Positions 1-9,858 of a stretch of 64,000 nucleotides of DNA are shown here, in pieces (within the stretch, counting starts at the first letter, position 1; the number at the start of each line of letters is the position of its first letter). A model generated the notes under the pieces. The model saw only the letters and a program-made list of their open reading frames with translations, ran no database searches and was not told the origin of the DNA. The translations under genes were made by a program, and so were the position numbers. The stretch covers positions 310,001 through 374,000 of the forward strand of contig NZ_JABFHI010000004.1 in NCBI RefSeq assembly GCF_013112225.1, read 5' to 3'. Origin of the DNA: Vreelandella azerica. Its GTDB lineage: Bacteria > Pseudomonadota > Gammaproteobacteria > Pseudomonadales > Halomonadaceae.

Positions 1-296
1 ATGGACAGCGCAGCTTCTACCTTTGGTGCAACACGGTGCATGGTGTTGGTGCCAATTATCAGGCCGTCAGCGCCAGCGGCTTCGACCCGAAGGGCATGCT
101 TGACCAGTAAATCCGCCAGAGCATCCCACTGCCCTGCCCGCTGCAAGACTTCAACGTCGGCAAAATCCAGACTATCGAGAATTACCTTTGCCGAGTGCAG
201 GCCGCCCAGACGCTGTGCAACCTGCTGATTAAGCAATCGATAATAGGTCTGAGTAGATTCCCAGCTCATGCCACCCAAAAGGCCAAGAGTTTTCAT
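1..296 (-). CDS. Aspartate/glutamate racemase family protein, 3' end cut by window edge
   Basis: The minus strand reads an N-terminus of the form MKTLGLLGGMSWEST, then GGLHSAKV and GTNTMHRVAP, the start of the Asp/Glu racemase family (E. coli YgeA type). These are cofactor-independent cytosolic enzymes that racemise acidic or broader amino acids using two catalytic cysteines. Two ATGs are adjacent (299 and 296); 296 is chosen because AAGGA lies about 6 bases upstream of it. Only about 98 residues are in the window, so the second catalytic region cannot be judged. Odd point: the residue before TNTMH is Gly, where YgeA (from memory) has the first catalytic Cys, so activity is uncertain. It is divergent from the CLC gene. 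Confidence 0.75.
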   Translation of the reverse strand, partial: MKTLGLLGGMSWESTQTYYRLLNQQVAQRLGGLHSAKVILDSLDFADVEVLQRAGQWDALADLLVKHALRVEAAGADGLIIGTNTMHRVAPKVEAALS

Positions 297-425
297 CATC
301 CGATCCTTGCTAGTCCATGTATTAACGTATGTTGTTATTCAACTATTCAGGCACGAGGATATTCTGGCTACACTCATAATAATGCAAGCAAACATAACCA
401 CTCAAAAAAGCGTCCGGGAATGCGG

Positions 426-2144
426 ATGAAGGCAACGCTAAACACGCTGCTGCGAACCAGCTATGTCGCCGGCCTGGGTATCCTGATTGGCTTGTCTGCG
501 GCGGTGATTGCCAATTTCTTTGTGGCCGGCATCTTGTGGATGAACGATAGCCTCTTGATCTCACCGCGCAGCCGCATGATGGCAAGCAGCGAATGGCTGT
601 TATTGATAGCCACCGTGATGGTGCCCGCACTAGGTGGGCTGGCCGTGGGCATTATCCGACACTTTATTGATGAAAAACGCTTTCATGGCCCACCGGATAT
701 CATTGCGACCGTACAGACTCGCCAAGGAGTGCCCGCTACCCAGCCAGGGCTTTTATCGGGTATTGCCAGCCTGCTCTCATTGGGAAGTGGCGCTTCAGTG
801 GGCCAATACGGCCCGCTGGTGCATCTTGGCGGCTTGCTAGGCTCACTATGGTCACGGCTTTTCCGCATGGACATTTCCATGGGTAATATCGCGATTGCCT
901 GCGGCGTGGCCGCCGCTATCTCGACCATTTTCCATGCCCCGATTGCGGGAATCCTGTTTGCTCAGGAAGTTATCTTGCGCCATTTTTCGCTGCGCGCTCT
1001 GGCGCCTATCGCCGTTGCCTCGATTGTTGGCTATGTGGCTGCCAATACCATTCTTCCTCAACCGCCTCTTTTGCAGATCGAATCCGCCGAAATCCTGCAT
1101 TTCTGGGAATTCGGGCTTTTTCTGTTGCTTGGTATGGCCAGCGCGTTGGTGGCCGTAGCTTATATGCAATCCATCCTCTGGGTTGGGCGTTGCGCCAGCG
1201 CCATGCCGATTCCAGCCATCACCCGGCCGGCATTTGCTGGCGCAGCGCTGGGGGTTGTGGCGCTATGGTTTCCTGAAATTCTCGGCACAGGTGGTGAAAA
1301 TCTGCGCTTTGCACTGATTGATGAAGCTTTTAGCCGCTGGGAGCTGGCGATATTGCTGATACTGAAAATACTGGCCACCGCCTGGTGCCTCGGCATGGGC
1401 TTTGCAGGCGGTGTATTCAGCCCCGCCCTGCTGATTGGCAGTCTGTTCGGGGCCTTGTTCGGCAGCCTGGTTGCCACGTTAAGCGGAGTCAACAGCTCAG
1501 CGGTGGTGGTGTATGCCGTGTGCGGCATGGTGGCGGTGACCGCACCGGTAATTGGCGCGCCCATGACCACAGTGGTCATCGTATTCGAGATGACCGGCCA
1601 CTATCCCTTGACCATTGCCGCATTGAGCAGCGTGGCGCTTGCCAGCCTGACCACGTCACGCCTGTTTGGGCGCTCTCTGTTTGATCGCCAGCTTCATCAA
1701 CGCGGCATCGACCTATCCGGCGGGCGCAGTAAGGCGCTATTGACAGCCCATACGCTGCAAGCACTGATCAACCCGAGCTGTCTGCAACTCAGCCCGCGCG
1801 CCAGCGTCAATGACGCCATGCTGGCAATGAGCCAGGCGCAGGTCGCAGAAGCCTATCTGGTAGACGCTGCTGGCCGCTACCTTGGCACCGTGCACCTGCA
1901 CGCGCTAATCAGCGCAGCGCCACAGGATGAAGCCCGCCAATACGCCCCGCCGGACGACCTCTACCTGTACAGCGATACCCCTCTATGGGAAAGCATGCAG
2001 GCCCTGCGTGAATTTGTGGGCGAGCGGGTACCGGTTGTCGACAGGCAATATCGCCTGATTGGGGCTGTTGTTGAATCGGATGTGATTCGCGCCTATCTGG
2101 ATATTCTGGCTGATATGCGCCGGGAGGAATATGCGCCTAATTAA
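426..2144 (+). CDS. CLC-family chloride channel/antiporter with C-terminal CBS pair
   Basis: This 572-residue integral inner-membrane protein has many hydrophobic segments over about residues 10-440 and two CBS-like repeats at about 455-570. CLC landmarks are visible: GSGASVGQYGP (about residues 120-130, helix N/F selectivity region) and GGVFSPALLIG. The usual GSGIP is replaced by a FHGPPD segment and the gating Glu of GxEGP is replaced by Tyr (GQYGP). I place it in a divergent bacterial CLC branch; anion specificity cannot be told. Start choice: ATG 420 sits directly against GGGA, whereas ATG 426 has GGGA six bases upstream. The frame is open further upstream to 195, but that part overlaps the racemase antisense and is not CLC-like. 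Its 3' end overlaps the next gene by 14 bases. Confidence 0.85.
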   Translation: MKATLNTLLRTSYVAGLGILIGLSAAVIANFFVAGILWMNDSLLISPRSRMMASSEWLLLIATVMVPALGGLAVGIIRHFIDEKRFHGPPDIIATVQTRQGVPATQPGLLSGIASLLSLGSGASVGQYGPLVHLGGLLGSLWSRLFRMDISMGNIAIACGVAAAISTIFHAPIAGILFAQEVILRHFSLRALAPIAVASIVGYVAANTILPQPPLLQIESAEILHFWEFGLFLLLGMASALVAVAYMQSILWVGRCASAMPIPAITRPAFAGAALGVVALWFPEILGTGGENLRFALIDEAFSRWELAILLILKILATAWCLGMGFAGGVFSPALLIGSLFGALFGSLVATLSGVNSSAVVVYAVCGMVAVTAPVIGAPMTTVVIVFEMTGHYPLTIAALSSVALASLTTSRLFGRSLFDRQLHQRGIDLSGGRSKALLTAHTLQALINPSCLQLSPRASVNDAMLAMSQAQVAEAYLVDAAGRYLGTVHLHALISAAPQDEARQYAPPDDLYLYSDTPLWESMQALREFVGERVPVVDRQYRLIGAVVESDVIRAYLDILADMRREEYAPN

Positions 2145-3210
2145 TATTTGGCTGATATGCGTTTCAACCAGCTTGCCTGTGCTGGCAGCCGCTTCTCCAG
2201 AGCCCCAGCCAACACCTCTGGTAGTGGCTTCATGGGGCGGTGCCTACCAGGCGGTACTTGAAGAAGTATTGTTTGAACCCTTTACGGCCGCTACCGGCAC
2301 TCAAGTAAAAACAGTGCCGTATAGCGGTGGACTGGAAATACTTGAGGCTACGCCGCCCGATCTGATCGACATGACCAAAAACGCTGCCATGGCCGCATGC
2401 GAACAAGGGCAGCTTATCCCTCTGACGTTTGATGACCTGCCTGATGGCGCTGATGGCACGCCCGCCAGGCGCGACTTTATTGACAGCGCTTTTAGTGAAT
2501 GTGCGCTGACCCATCTTCTGTACGCCACCGTGATTGCCTACGATACCCGAGCGTTCAAAGGCTTTATTCCCAGCCGCGTACATGACCTGTTCAATTTACA
2601 GGATTTTCCGGGCAAGCGCGCCCTCCAGGACATCCCCGATGCCAATATTGAGTGGGCTTTGCGTTCTTTTGATGTACCCCGCGAATCCCTTTACCCACTG
2701 CTGAGTACGCCTCGGGGCATGGGATTGGTATTTGAACGCCTTGACACGCTCAGGTCACACACACTGTGGTGGCAGGCTGGTAACGAACCAGTGGAATTAC
2801 TGGAAAGCGGTGAGGCAGTCATGGCATCTGGCTATAACGGACGTTTTTTTGCCGCCATTGCCGAGGGCAGCCCGATTCAGATTATATGGGACAGCCAGAT
2901 ACAAGAGCATCAGACCTGGGCAATTCCAACGTCGGCTACCAATCAAGCGGCCGCTCAGCAATTTATTCGCTTTGCCACCAGCACCCAACGACTGGCCGCC
3001 GTCGCAGAGCGTATTGCCTATGGCCCCGCCCGCCACTCTGCCTCGGCGCTGCTGCATAAACACCCTGACGGCTTTGATATTCGCCCACACATACCTACAC
3101 ACCCCTATAACAACCAGACGGCCATCACCAAGGATGTTGGCTGGTACGCACGGGTGCGAGACCATTTACATAAGCGATTCGAACAGTGGCAATCAGGATG
3201 CAGCCCCTAA
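2131..3210 (+). CDS. ABC transporter periplasmic substrate-binding protein, polyamine (PotD) type
   Basis: A 359-residue protein with a signal peptide (hydrophobic segment to about residue 20, probable cleavage near VLAAA). The mature start VVASWGGAYQAVLEE is typical of the spermidine/putrescine-type extracellular solute-binding family. Such proteins deliver ligand to an inner-membrane permease/ATPase; none is encoded nearby, so this is an orphan binding protein or partners lie elsewhere. It overlaps the CLC gene by 14 bases and is probably co-transcribed and translationally coupled with it, which is an unusual pairing. Its stop overlaps the kfrA-like stop (convergent). Ligand unknown; a polyamine or similar small cation is only a family-level guess. 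Confidence 0.8.
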   Translation: MRLINIWLICVSTSLPVLAAASPEPQPTPLVVASWGGAYQAVLEEVLFEPFTAATGTQVKTVPYSGGLEILEATPPDLIDMTKNAAMAACEQGQLIPLTFDDLPDGADGTPARRDFIDSAFSECALTHLLYATVIAYDTRAFKGFIPSRVHDLFNLQDFPGKRALQDIPDANIEWALRSFDVPRESLYPLLSTPRGMGLVFERLDTLRSHTLWWQAGNEPVELLESGEAVMASGYNGRFFAAIAEGSPIQIIWDSQIQEHQTWAIPTSATNQAAAQQFIRFATSTQRLAAVAERIAYGPARHSASALLHKHPDGFDIRPHIPTHPYNNQTAITKDVGWYARVRDHLHKRFEQWQSGCSP

Positions 3211-4115
3211 CCGTCTTTGCTCATCAAACGCCGCTTACCCGGCGGCCTGACACCATCCTGGCTCTTGAGCGCTTTTAGCTGTATCTCCACTTTGGAGCGT
3301 GCCCGTTCAGCGGCGATGGCGCGCTGCTCGGCGCTGTGAACGCCTTGCTCCAGAACCGTCAGGCGCTCTTTCCACTCGTTGCGCATCTGGGCGATCTCCT
3401 TACGCACAGCGTCAGCATCTTGCTTGCGGGCTTGGCGTTCTGCTTTCAGGGCCTCGCGTTGATCAATTGCATTGTGTTCTGCAGCGGCCTGCTTGGCTTC
3501 AGCAGCCGCCTTGGCACGCTCGGTGGTACGTTGAAGACGCTCAATCGCCTGAAGCTTGCGCTGGTTTTCCATGCTTGTATGATAATATTCGTCACGTTGC
3601 TCGCTAAGCAGTTTGATACGCGCTTGAGCCTGGGTGAGAGCCTCTCGCGTTTTCTCGACGTCCAGGCGTTCTTCATTCAGTGCTTTACCCAGGCGCTCAA
3701 CCTCTGTTTGTGCGGTATCACGATCTTCAATGACATCATCACGCTCGCCTTCCAGACGGCTGACCTGAGACAGCAACTGCTCAACCTGAGCCTCCAGTTC
3801 TTCACCGATTTCTGCCAGTGTATCAGCGGTTTGCTGTGACTCCTGGGCCTGTGCTTCCACTTCAGCCCGCGTTACCGACACCTGGCGCTCTATTTCATCG
3901 GCTATTGTGCGGATCAAGGCGTCAGGCAGCTGAATAGGGTTACGTTCGACGGGGGCCCGGGTTAATTTCCAGTCGCGCAGGTGGCGATGAATAGTGTTCA
4001 GGCTGCCCGCTCCCAATTCATCTCTAATGCGCTGTATGGTGGGTTTATTGCCTTGCTCGACTAATATGCTGGCCGCCTGGGCGACCTGTTCATAAGTGAT
4101 ACCGGGGCGAGGCAT
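3207..4115 (-). CDS. KfrA-like DNA-binding coiled-coil protein
   Basis: A 302-residue protein. The N-terminal ~60 residues (MPRPGITYEQVAQAA... and SLNTIHRHLRDWK) match the KfrA_N domain, a helix-turn-helix DNA-binding domain first known from plasmid KfrA. Residues about 85-290 are a long heptad-like, charged region rich in E, R, Q and A, predicted as a continuous coiled coil. Plasmid KfrA is an autorepressor with a possible scaffold or segregation role. Chromosomal copies are frequent in gammaproteobacteria and their role is less clear. An inverted repeat lies about 50-70 bases upstream of the start (4167-4184) and could be its operator. No plasmid replication or partition genes are nearby. 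Confidence 0.8.
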   Translation of the reverse strand: MPRPGITYEQVAQAASILVEQGNKPTIQRIRDELGAGSLNTIHRHLRDWKLTRAPVERNPIQLPDALIRTIADEIERQVSVTRAEVEAQAQESQQTADTLAEIGEELEAQVEQLLSQVSRLEGERDDVIEDRDTAQTEVERLGKALNEERLDVEKTREALTQAQARIKLLSEQRDEYYHTSMENQRKLQAIERLQRTTERAKAAAEAKQAAAEHNAIDQREALKAERQARKQDADAVRKEIAQMRNEWKERLTVLEQGVHSAEQRAIAAERARSKVEIQLKALKSQDGVRPPGKRRLMSKDG

Positions 4116-4551
4116 GAGACGTCTCCGTGATAGCCATATTCGTAAAGGCTTAATAGTATTTCATATCGTATTAAATACAATACGAAATGTTATTTTGAAT
4201 TTACCTGATTCTTCATAAGTCATTATAACACCGCCCTTCAACTGCCCCCTCTTTATAAGCCTGACTACTCGTCCAACCCAGAATTGCTGATGAAGATCAT
4301 CCATCGACGCATGCTGATCTCTCAACGACGCTGGACAATTTTCGGCTCGACAAACGTCTAAATATAAAGATAATCTTCTTCATGAATAAAATTACGAACA
4401 AAATATAAAATTAACCCATTTTAAATACATATATGAATTTAAATACTCATATAAAAAAATAACGGCACCTACAACAATGAACTGGCTAGATTACCACTGC
4501 TGACGTTAACGCTGGGCCAGTCCTTAATCGATGCACTACAGGAGGGCTCTC
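4116..4551. other. 436-bp AT-rich intergenic region between divergent kfrA-like gene and soxB
   Basis: No credible coding sequence is seen on either strand. The stretch is markedly richer in A+T than the flanking genes, especially around 4360-4460. It holds the upstream regions of both divergent genes and an inverted repeat at 4167-4184. I could not assign a convincing -35/-10 pair for the sox genes. Confidence 0.6.
4167..4184. promoter_or_regulatory. Inverted repeat, candidate KfrA-like operator
   Basis: CGTATT and AATACG form perfect 6-bp arms separated by 6 bases, 52 bases upstream of the kfrA-like start. KfrA proteins repress their own promoters through repeats in this position, so autoregulation is plausible. 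This is inference from position and symmetry only. Confidence 0.35.
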
Positions 4552-5790
4552 ATGCCTTTTGGATTATTGAAGTACGGCTTGTCCTCGGACTACCCGGTCG
4601 ATGTGGATCTGCCTCCCCTAAAGAGCTCAAGCCCTCCTACGATGTGGTGATCATCGGTGGTGGAGGTCACGGCCTGGCCATCGCTTATTACCTGGCGAAA
4701 TATCACAACATCACCAAGGTAGCCGTACTTGAGAAGGCCTACCTTGGCGGCGGCAACACGGCGCGTAATACGGCCGTGATCCGCTCCAACTACCTAACAT
4801 CGGAAGGGGTCAGGTTCTATAGCGAGTCGGTCAAGCTGTTCCAGAACCTCTCAAACGAATTTGACTTCAACATCATGTATTCCGAGCGCGGCCAGCTGAC
4901 CCTGGCGCACACCGATGCGACCGTGCGCGCCTTCCGTCAGCGGGCTGAAGTCAACAAGCATTTCGGCGGCCACACCGAGATGATCGATCGCCAGCAGATT
5001 CAGGAACTGGTGCCGACACTCAACCTCGACCCGGGACACCTGCCGGTGTTGGCAGGCCTTTGGCACCGCGACGGCGCGACCGCCCGCCACGATGCCGTGG
5101 CCTGGGGCTATGCCAAGGAAGCCGCCAAGCGTGGCGTGGAAATCCATCAGTTGACCGACGTTCAGGATCTGATCATCGAGGGCGGGCAAATTACCGGCGT
5201 CAAAACCAATCGTGGCACCGTCCAGTGTGGTTGCGCCGTCCAGGCCGTGGCCGGTTACAGCTCGGTGCTGGCCCAGAAGGCGGGCTTTCGCCTACCTATC
5301 GTCAGCTATCCGCTGCAAGCCATGGTCACCCAGCCAGTAAAGCCCTTTCTCGACCCCTTGGTCAGCTCCTCTGCCCTGCACTGCTATGTGCAGCAGACCA
5401 GCCGAGGGGAAGTAGTTTTCGGCGGCGGTTCAGACCCTTACCCGCTCTACAACACCCGCTCCACACTGGAAATGAAAGAAAGCCTGATTGCCAGTGGCAT
5501 CGAGATTTCCCTTCCTGGCCAAGGCCAAACTGATGCGCCAATGGGGCGGGATTACAGACATGACCCCTGATTACAGCCCGATCATGGGCGAAAGTCCGGT
5601 CGAGAACTATTACCTGGATGCCGGCTGGGGCACCTGGGGCTTCAAGGCCACGCCTATCTGCGGCAAGACCATGGCCGAACTGGTCGCCAGTGGAGGCAAG
5701 GTGCCCACACTGATAAAGCCGTTCCAGCTGGAACGTTTTGCCAACTTCCAGCAAGTCAACGAAATGGGCGCGACAGCGGCCAGCCACTAA
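4552..5790 (+). pseudogene. soxB: Sarcosine oxidase beta subunit (SoxB), two frameshifts
   Basis: The protein family is the FAD/FMN-binding beta subunit of heterotetrameric sarcosine oxidase (sarcosine to glycine, with methylene transfer to tetrahydrofolate, cytosolic). The start is ATG 4552 with GGAGG upstream. The frame carries MPFGLLKYGLSS, then breaks at CCCC 4615-4618 (one C missing restores KELKPSYDVVIIGGGGHG, the dinucleotide-binding motif). It continues with LGGGNTARNT and GATARHDAV (FMN-binding His region), then breaks again near TTT 5507-5509 (net -2 or +1) before LMRQWGGITD. Both sides of each break align with one continuous SoxB. Probably a functional gene damaged by sequence error; substrate could also be another N-methyl amino acid. 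Confidence 0.85.
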
Positions 5791-5805
5791 CGGGAGGCAG
5801 GTTCC

Positions 5806-6096
5806 ATGAAAGTCATGCATTGCCCGCTCAACGGGCCGCGTAATATCAGTGAGTTCATCTATGGCGGCGAGCTAAAGCCAATGCCCGACGCCTGTAGCGA
5901 CCGGGAATGGGCAGGCTATGTGTTTTACAGCGACAACACCGCAGGCGTTGTCACCGAGTGGTGGATGCATGCGGCGTCCAGCTACTGGTTTCTGGCCGAA
6001 CGGCATACCGTTACGGACGATATTCTGCGCACCTTTGACCCTCAGGAAATCTTCCGGGAGCGGGTTGAATTTTCCACACAGGAGGCCGACGCATGA
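5806..6096 (+). CDS. soxD: Sarcosine oxidase delta subunit-like (SoxD), zinc ligands altered
   Basis: A 96-residue protein with the SoxD layout: CPLNGPRNISEF near the N-terminus, a YGGE segment, and a late WWMHAASSYWF segment before FDPQEIF. In classical SoxD a CPxCGxR motif plus a later His and Cys bind structural zinc. Here the second Cys is Asn and the late Cys appears to be Ser, so the zinc site is probably absent. I recall a SoxD subgroup with exactly this CPLNGPRN pattern, which may mark a paralogous oxidase or dehydrogenase. The gene has a GGGAGG ribosome-binding site, follows soxB by 15 bases, and overlaps soxA by 4 bases (ATGA). Confidence 0.88.
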   Translation: MKVMHCPLNGPRNISEFIYGGELKPMPDACSDREWAGYVFYSDNTAGVVTEWWMHAASSYWFLAERHTVTDDILRTFDPQEIFRERVEFSTQEADA

Positions 6097-9029
6097 GCCA
6101 CCAAGACGCCACGGACTCCCAGACGGCTTCAACGCGCCTACCCGCCCCCATGGGCAGCCATATCGACCGTCAGGCAGCGGTTGAAATATGCTTTGAAGGG
6201 GTGCGCTACCAAGGTTTTGCGGGCGACAGCATCGCCAGCGCCCTGGCGGCGGATGGCCGCTACCTGCTGTCGCGCTCGTTCAAGTACCATCGCCCGCGCG
6301 GCCCCTTGACCATGGCCGGCCAGGATGCCAATACCCTGGTGCAGCTGCCCGATGAACCCAACGTGCTGGCCGATACCTACCCTATTTCTGAGGGGTTGAA
6401 CGCCACAGGTCAGAACTACAACGGCAGCCTCGACCATGACCGTGACATGCGGCTTGGCAAGTTCTCGAAATTCATGCCGGTGGGTTTTTATTACCGCTCG
6501 TTTTATAAGCCCAAGGGTGCCTGGAAAGTCTGGGAGCCGCTGATTCGCAAAAAAGCCGGACTAGGACGCTTTGACCTCAAGGCAAGCGGTGATTATCACG
6601 ACAAGGCCTACCTGTTTACCGACATCATGGTAGTGGGCAGTGGCCCTGCCGGGCTCAACGCGGCCTTGACCGCTGCCGAGGCAGGCGCTCAGGTACTGCT
6701 GGTCGAACAATCCCCCTTGCTCGGCGGTGCGCTGACGTATGCCCGTTTCGATGCGCAGGGCCATCGCGCCTCACAGGTGCGTCAGGAACAGGTCGCGGCT
6801 GTGGAAGCCCACCCCAATATCCGGGTGCTCGTTGATGCCACCTGCAATGGCTGGTTTACCGACAACTACCTGCCGGTCATTCAGGGCAAGCGGATGTACA
6901 AGGTGCGTGCCAAGGAATGCATCGTCGCCAGCGGCGCCTTCGACCAGCCCGTCATCTTTCGTAACAACGATTTGCCAGGGGTCATGCTGGCCAGCGCCGC
7001 CCAGCGCCTGATGCGCCATTACGCCGTTCGCCCAGGGCAATGCGCGGTGGTACTCACCGGCAATGATGATGGCTATTTTGCGGCTCTTGATCTGCACGAG
7101 CAAGGCGTCAAGGTGGCCGCTCTGGTCGATATGCGCTCTGGCCCGACGGATGCGTCGCTGGTGGAAACGCTCAAGCAACACGCCATTGCGCTGTATCATG
7201 AACACACGGTGTTTGAAGCGCTGAGCGATAAGCACCTGCACCGGGTGACAGGCGTTGATATACGCCGTATAAGCCAGCGTGGTGAGGTTGCAGCCGAGAG
7301 CATTACCCTTGACTGTGATCTGCTGTGCATGACCGCAGGCTACATGCCGGTCTATCAGCTGGTGTGCCAGGCAGGCGGCAAGCTCAGCTATAACTACGCT
7401 GCCGCTGAGTTCTCACTGTCCAACCTGCCCCAGCATTTATACGTGGCTGGTTCGGTTAATGGCCTGCATGATCTGGATCAGGTGATTCAGGACGGCGCCT
7501 ACGCGGCTACTCAGGCACTGTTAAGCCTCGGCTTGCCAACACCGGGCACGGCGCCCATAGGGCCGCCCGCTAAACAGGTCAACTTTCCCTGGCCTATTTT
7601 CGCCCACCCCAAGGGCAAGGAATTTGTCGATTTTGACGAAGACCTGCAGATCCGCGATATCGTCAACGCCACTCGCCACGGTTACCGAGATGTGCAACTG
7701 GTCAAACGCTTTTCCACCGTTGGCATGGGCCCTTCCCAGGGCCGCCACTCGGCGCTGCCAACTGCGCGGCTGGTGGCTGATGCCACCCAGCGCTCTGTCA
7801 GTGAAACCGGCGTCACCACGGCGCGCCCGCCCTTTAGCGCCGAAACCCTGGCGCACCTTGCCGGGCGAAGCTTTGATCCCTACCGGATGACCACCATGCA
7901 CCAGCGCCATGTGCAACTGGGGGCGAAAATGATGCCCGCCGGCGACTGGCAACGCCCGGCGTACTACCCCTGCGCAGATGGCCGCCTTGACCGTCATCAG
8001 TGCATGCAGGAAGAGGCCCAGCAGGTCCGGCAGCGCGTCGGGCTGATTGATGTCTCGACCCTGGGGGATCGAGATTCGCGGGCCTGATGCGGCAGAGTTT
8101 ATTAACCGCATTTTCACATTCGGCTTTCTCAAACAGCCGGTCGGCCGAACGCGTTATGCGGCCATGACCAACGAACAGGGCGTGGTCATTGATGACGGCG
8201 TCTCCTGCCGCCTCGCTAACGATCATTTTTACGTGACCGCGACTACCAGTGGTGTCGGCCGCGTCTTCCAGAGTATGTTGCAGTGGAATGCCCAGTGGCG
8301 GCTGGACGTTGATATTGCCAATGTCACCTCGGCATATGCCGCAGTGAACATTGCTGGCCCATTATCACGCCAGGTGCTTGAAAAGGTGTGCACCGGCGTT
8401 GACCTCAGTGCAGAGGCGCTACCCTATCTGGAGTTGCGTGAAGGTCATATCGGTGAAGCGCCAACGCGCATAATGCGCACTGGCTTTGTCGGTGAACTCA
8501 GCTATGAGCTGCACGTACCCTCGCGTTACGGCGAGTACCTTTGGGACCTCTTGATGGAAGCCGGTGCCGAACTGGGTATCCGCCCCTTCGGCGTTGAGGC
8601 CCAACGCCTGTTACGCCTTGAAAAAGGCCATGTCATCATCGGCCAGGATACCGACGGCATGAGCCACCCTGGCGAGATTGGCATGAGCTGGGCCGTCAAC
8701 CGTAAGAAACCGTTTTTCGTTGGCCGCCGCGCCGTGGATATCCTCGAAAGCCAGCCTGCCAAGCGCCGCCTGGTGGCTTTCCAGCTGCCCGCTTCCAGCG
8801 CCCAACCGTTGGAAGGCCATCTGGTACTCGACGGGCCGGATATCACCGGTAATGTCACTTCCTGTGAATACTCGGCCACCCTGGAGAGCATTATTGGCTT
8901 GGCCTATGCCAACCCTGATAAATCCCCGGCAGCCAGATTACCATCCGTGTCGAAGGTGGTTCAGAAGTCAACGCCGAGGTCGTCAAGCGACCTTTCTACG
9001 ATGCCCAGAACAGCCGACAGGAGATGTAA
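6093..9029 (+). pseudogene. soxA: Sarcosine oxidase alpha subunit (SoxA), two frameshifts
   Basis: The large subunit carries an N-terminal 2Fe-2S ferredoxin-like segment (RSFKYHRPRGPLTMAG), a central NAD-binding module (VVGSGPAGLNAAL) and a C-terminal GcvT-like folate domain (TRYAAMTNEQGVVIDDG, GFVGELSYELH). The frame breaks at GGGGG 8063-8067 (net -2 or +1), between DVSTLG and IEIRGPDAAEF. It breaks again at CCCC 8924-8927, where one missing C restores a SPGSQITIRVEGG tail ending at TAA 9029. Reconstructed length is about 979 residues, normal for SoxA. The start overlaps the soxD stop. With both breaks the product would lose the folate domain, so an intact complex depends on these being sequence errors. 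Confidence 0.85.
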
Positions 9030-9031
9030 CC

Positions 9032-9733
9032 ATGGCGACTCTACAAGAGGCTCTTGCTCCCAAGCGCACGCCGCTTTACCACCTTCATCAGGCCCGCTCA
9101 GGAAATGACCACTGGCAACCGCTGAATGGCTATGCCGTTGAGGGAGCGCCGGATGATAGCAAGGAGGCAAATGTTGCACGGCTCACCCAGTGCAGCCTGT
9201 CAGATCTGTCTGCGCTGGCTCGCCTTGGGGTGCGTGGCCAGAAGGCGGCAGGTTTTCTCACTCAGCATGGCTATCAGCTGCCATCAGCCCCGAACCAGGC
9301 GGTAAAGCAGCCGGATGGCAGCCTGGTGGCACGGCTTTCCGCCAGCGAATATCTGCTCCTGGGCAGCCTTGCGGATGCAGGCCAGCGAATCAGCCAGCAT
9401 GAAACACAATGGCCTTCTCACCAGAGCGGCGTGTACTGCCTGCCCCGCCAGGACACCCACGCCTGGCTGGCCTTGAGCGGCCCACACATCAGCGCAGTGA
9501 TGGCCAAACTGTGCGGTGTTGATATGCGCCCGAACGTCTTTGCGCCGGGCCAGGTGGCGCAAACTGCGGTTGCCCGCGCCAACGCCATCGTCATTAATGC
9601 CGGTGCCTGCTTCTATCTGCTGGTCGACACGGCTTTGGCCTGTTATTTCTGGTCGGTGATGCTGGATGCAATGCAGGAATTTGACGGCCAGCCCTTGAGC
9701 GTGACGGCCTTGCAGCACGCGCTGGAAAGCTGA
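9032..9733 (+). CDS. soxG: Sarcosine oxidase gamma subunit (SoxG)
   Basis: A 233-residue protein beginning MATLQEALAPKRTPLYHL at an ATG preceded by GGAG and two bases after the soxA stop. The gamma subunit is a GcvT/YgfZ-like fold that completes the heterotetramer at the folate side. Recognisable family segments are the LSDLSALARLGVRGQKA region and the LALSGPHISAVMAKLCGVDMRP region. Gene order B-D-A-G is the standard one for heterotetrameric sarcosine oxidase and its relatives. The frame is uninterrupted. No glyA or purU follows, unlike in many pseudomonads; an IclR regulator follows instead. Confidence 0.85.
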   Translation: MATLQEALAPKRTPLYHLHQARSGNDHWQPLNGYAVEGAPDDSKEANVARLTQCSLSDLSALARLGVRGQKAAGFLTQHGYQLPSAPNQAVKQPDGSLVARLSASEYLLLGSLADAGQRISQHETQWPSHQSGVYCLPRQDTHAWLALSGPHISAVMAKLCGVDMRPNVFAPGQVAQTAVARANAIVINAGACFYLLVDTALACYFWSVMLDAMQEFDGQPLSVTALQHALES

Positions 9734-9858
9734 TGCGGTGGTGCGCCATGCTAGTCAGCCAACCAAGCGCCCCTTAAAATAGCGCGCAATCAAAACGGTC
9801 TGGAACAATACCCGGCCGTTTTAATCTCCCTACCCTTCAGCTGAGCCTCATCACGCTT

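Noticed and set aside
195..425. N-terminal extension of the CLC gene back to 195
   Set aside because: It overlaps the racemase gene on the other strand, has no ribosome-binding site and no CLC similarity; ATG 426 has a correctly spaced GGGA.
3299..3839. Plus-strand open frames antisense to the kfrA-like gene
   Set aside because: They are shadows of the coiled-coil gene, with no ribosome-binding site or family resemblance.
3207..4115. KfrA-like gene as evidence of a plasmid
   Set aside because: The window carries an rRNA operon and core housekeeping genes, and no replication or partition genes; chromosomal copies are common.
4552..9029. Real decay of the sox cluster into pseudogenes
   Set aside because: Motifs are fully kept on both sides of each break and the same kind of break affects core genes such as fadB and rlmM, so sequence error explains it better.
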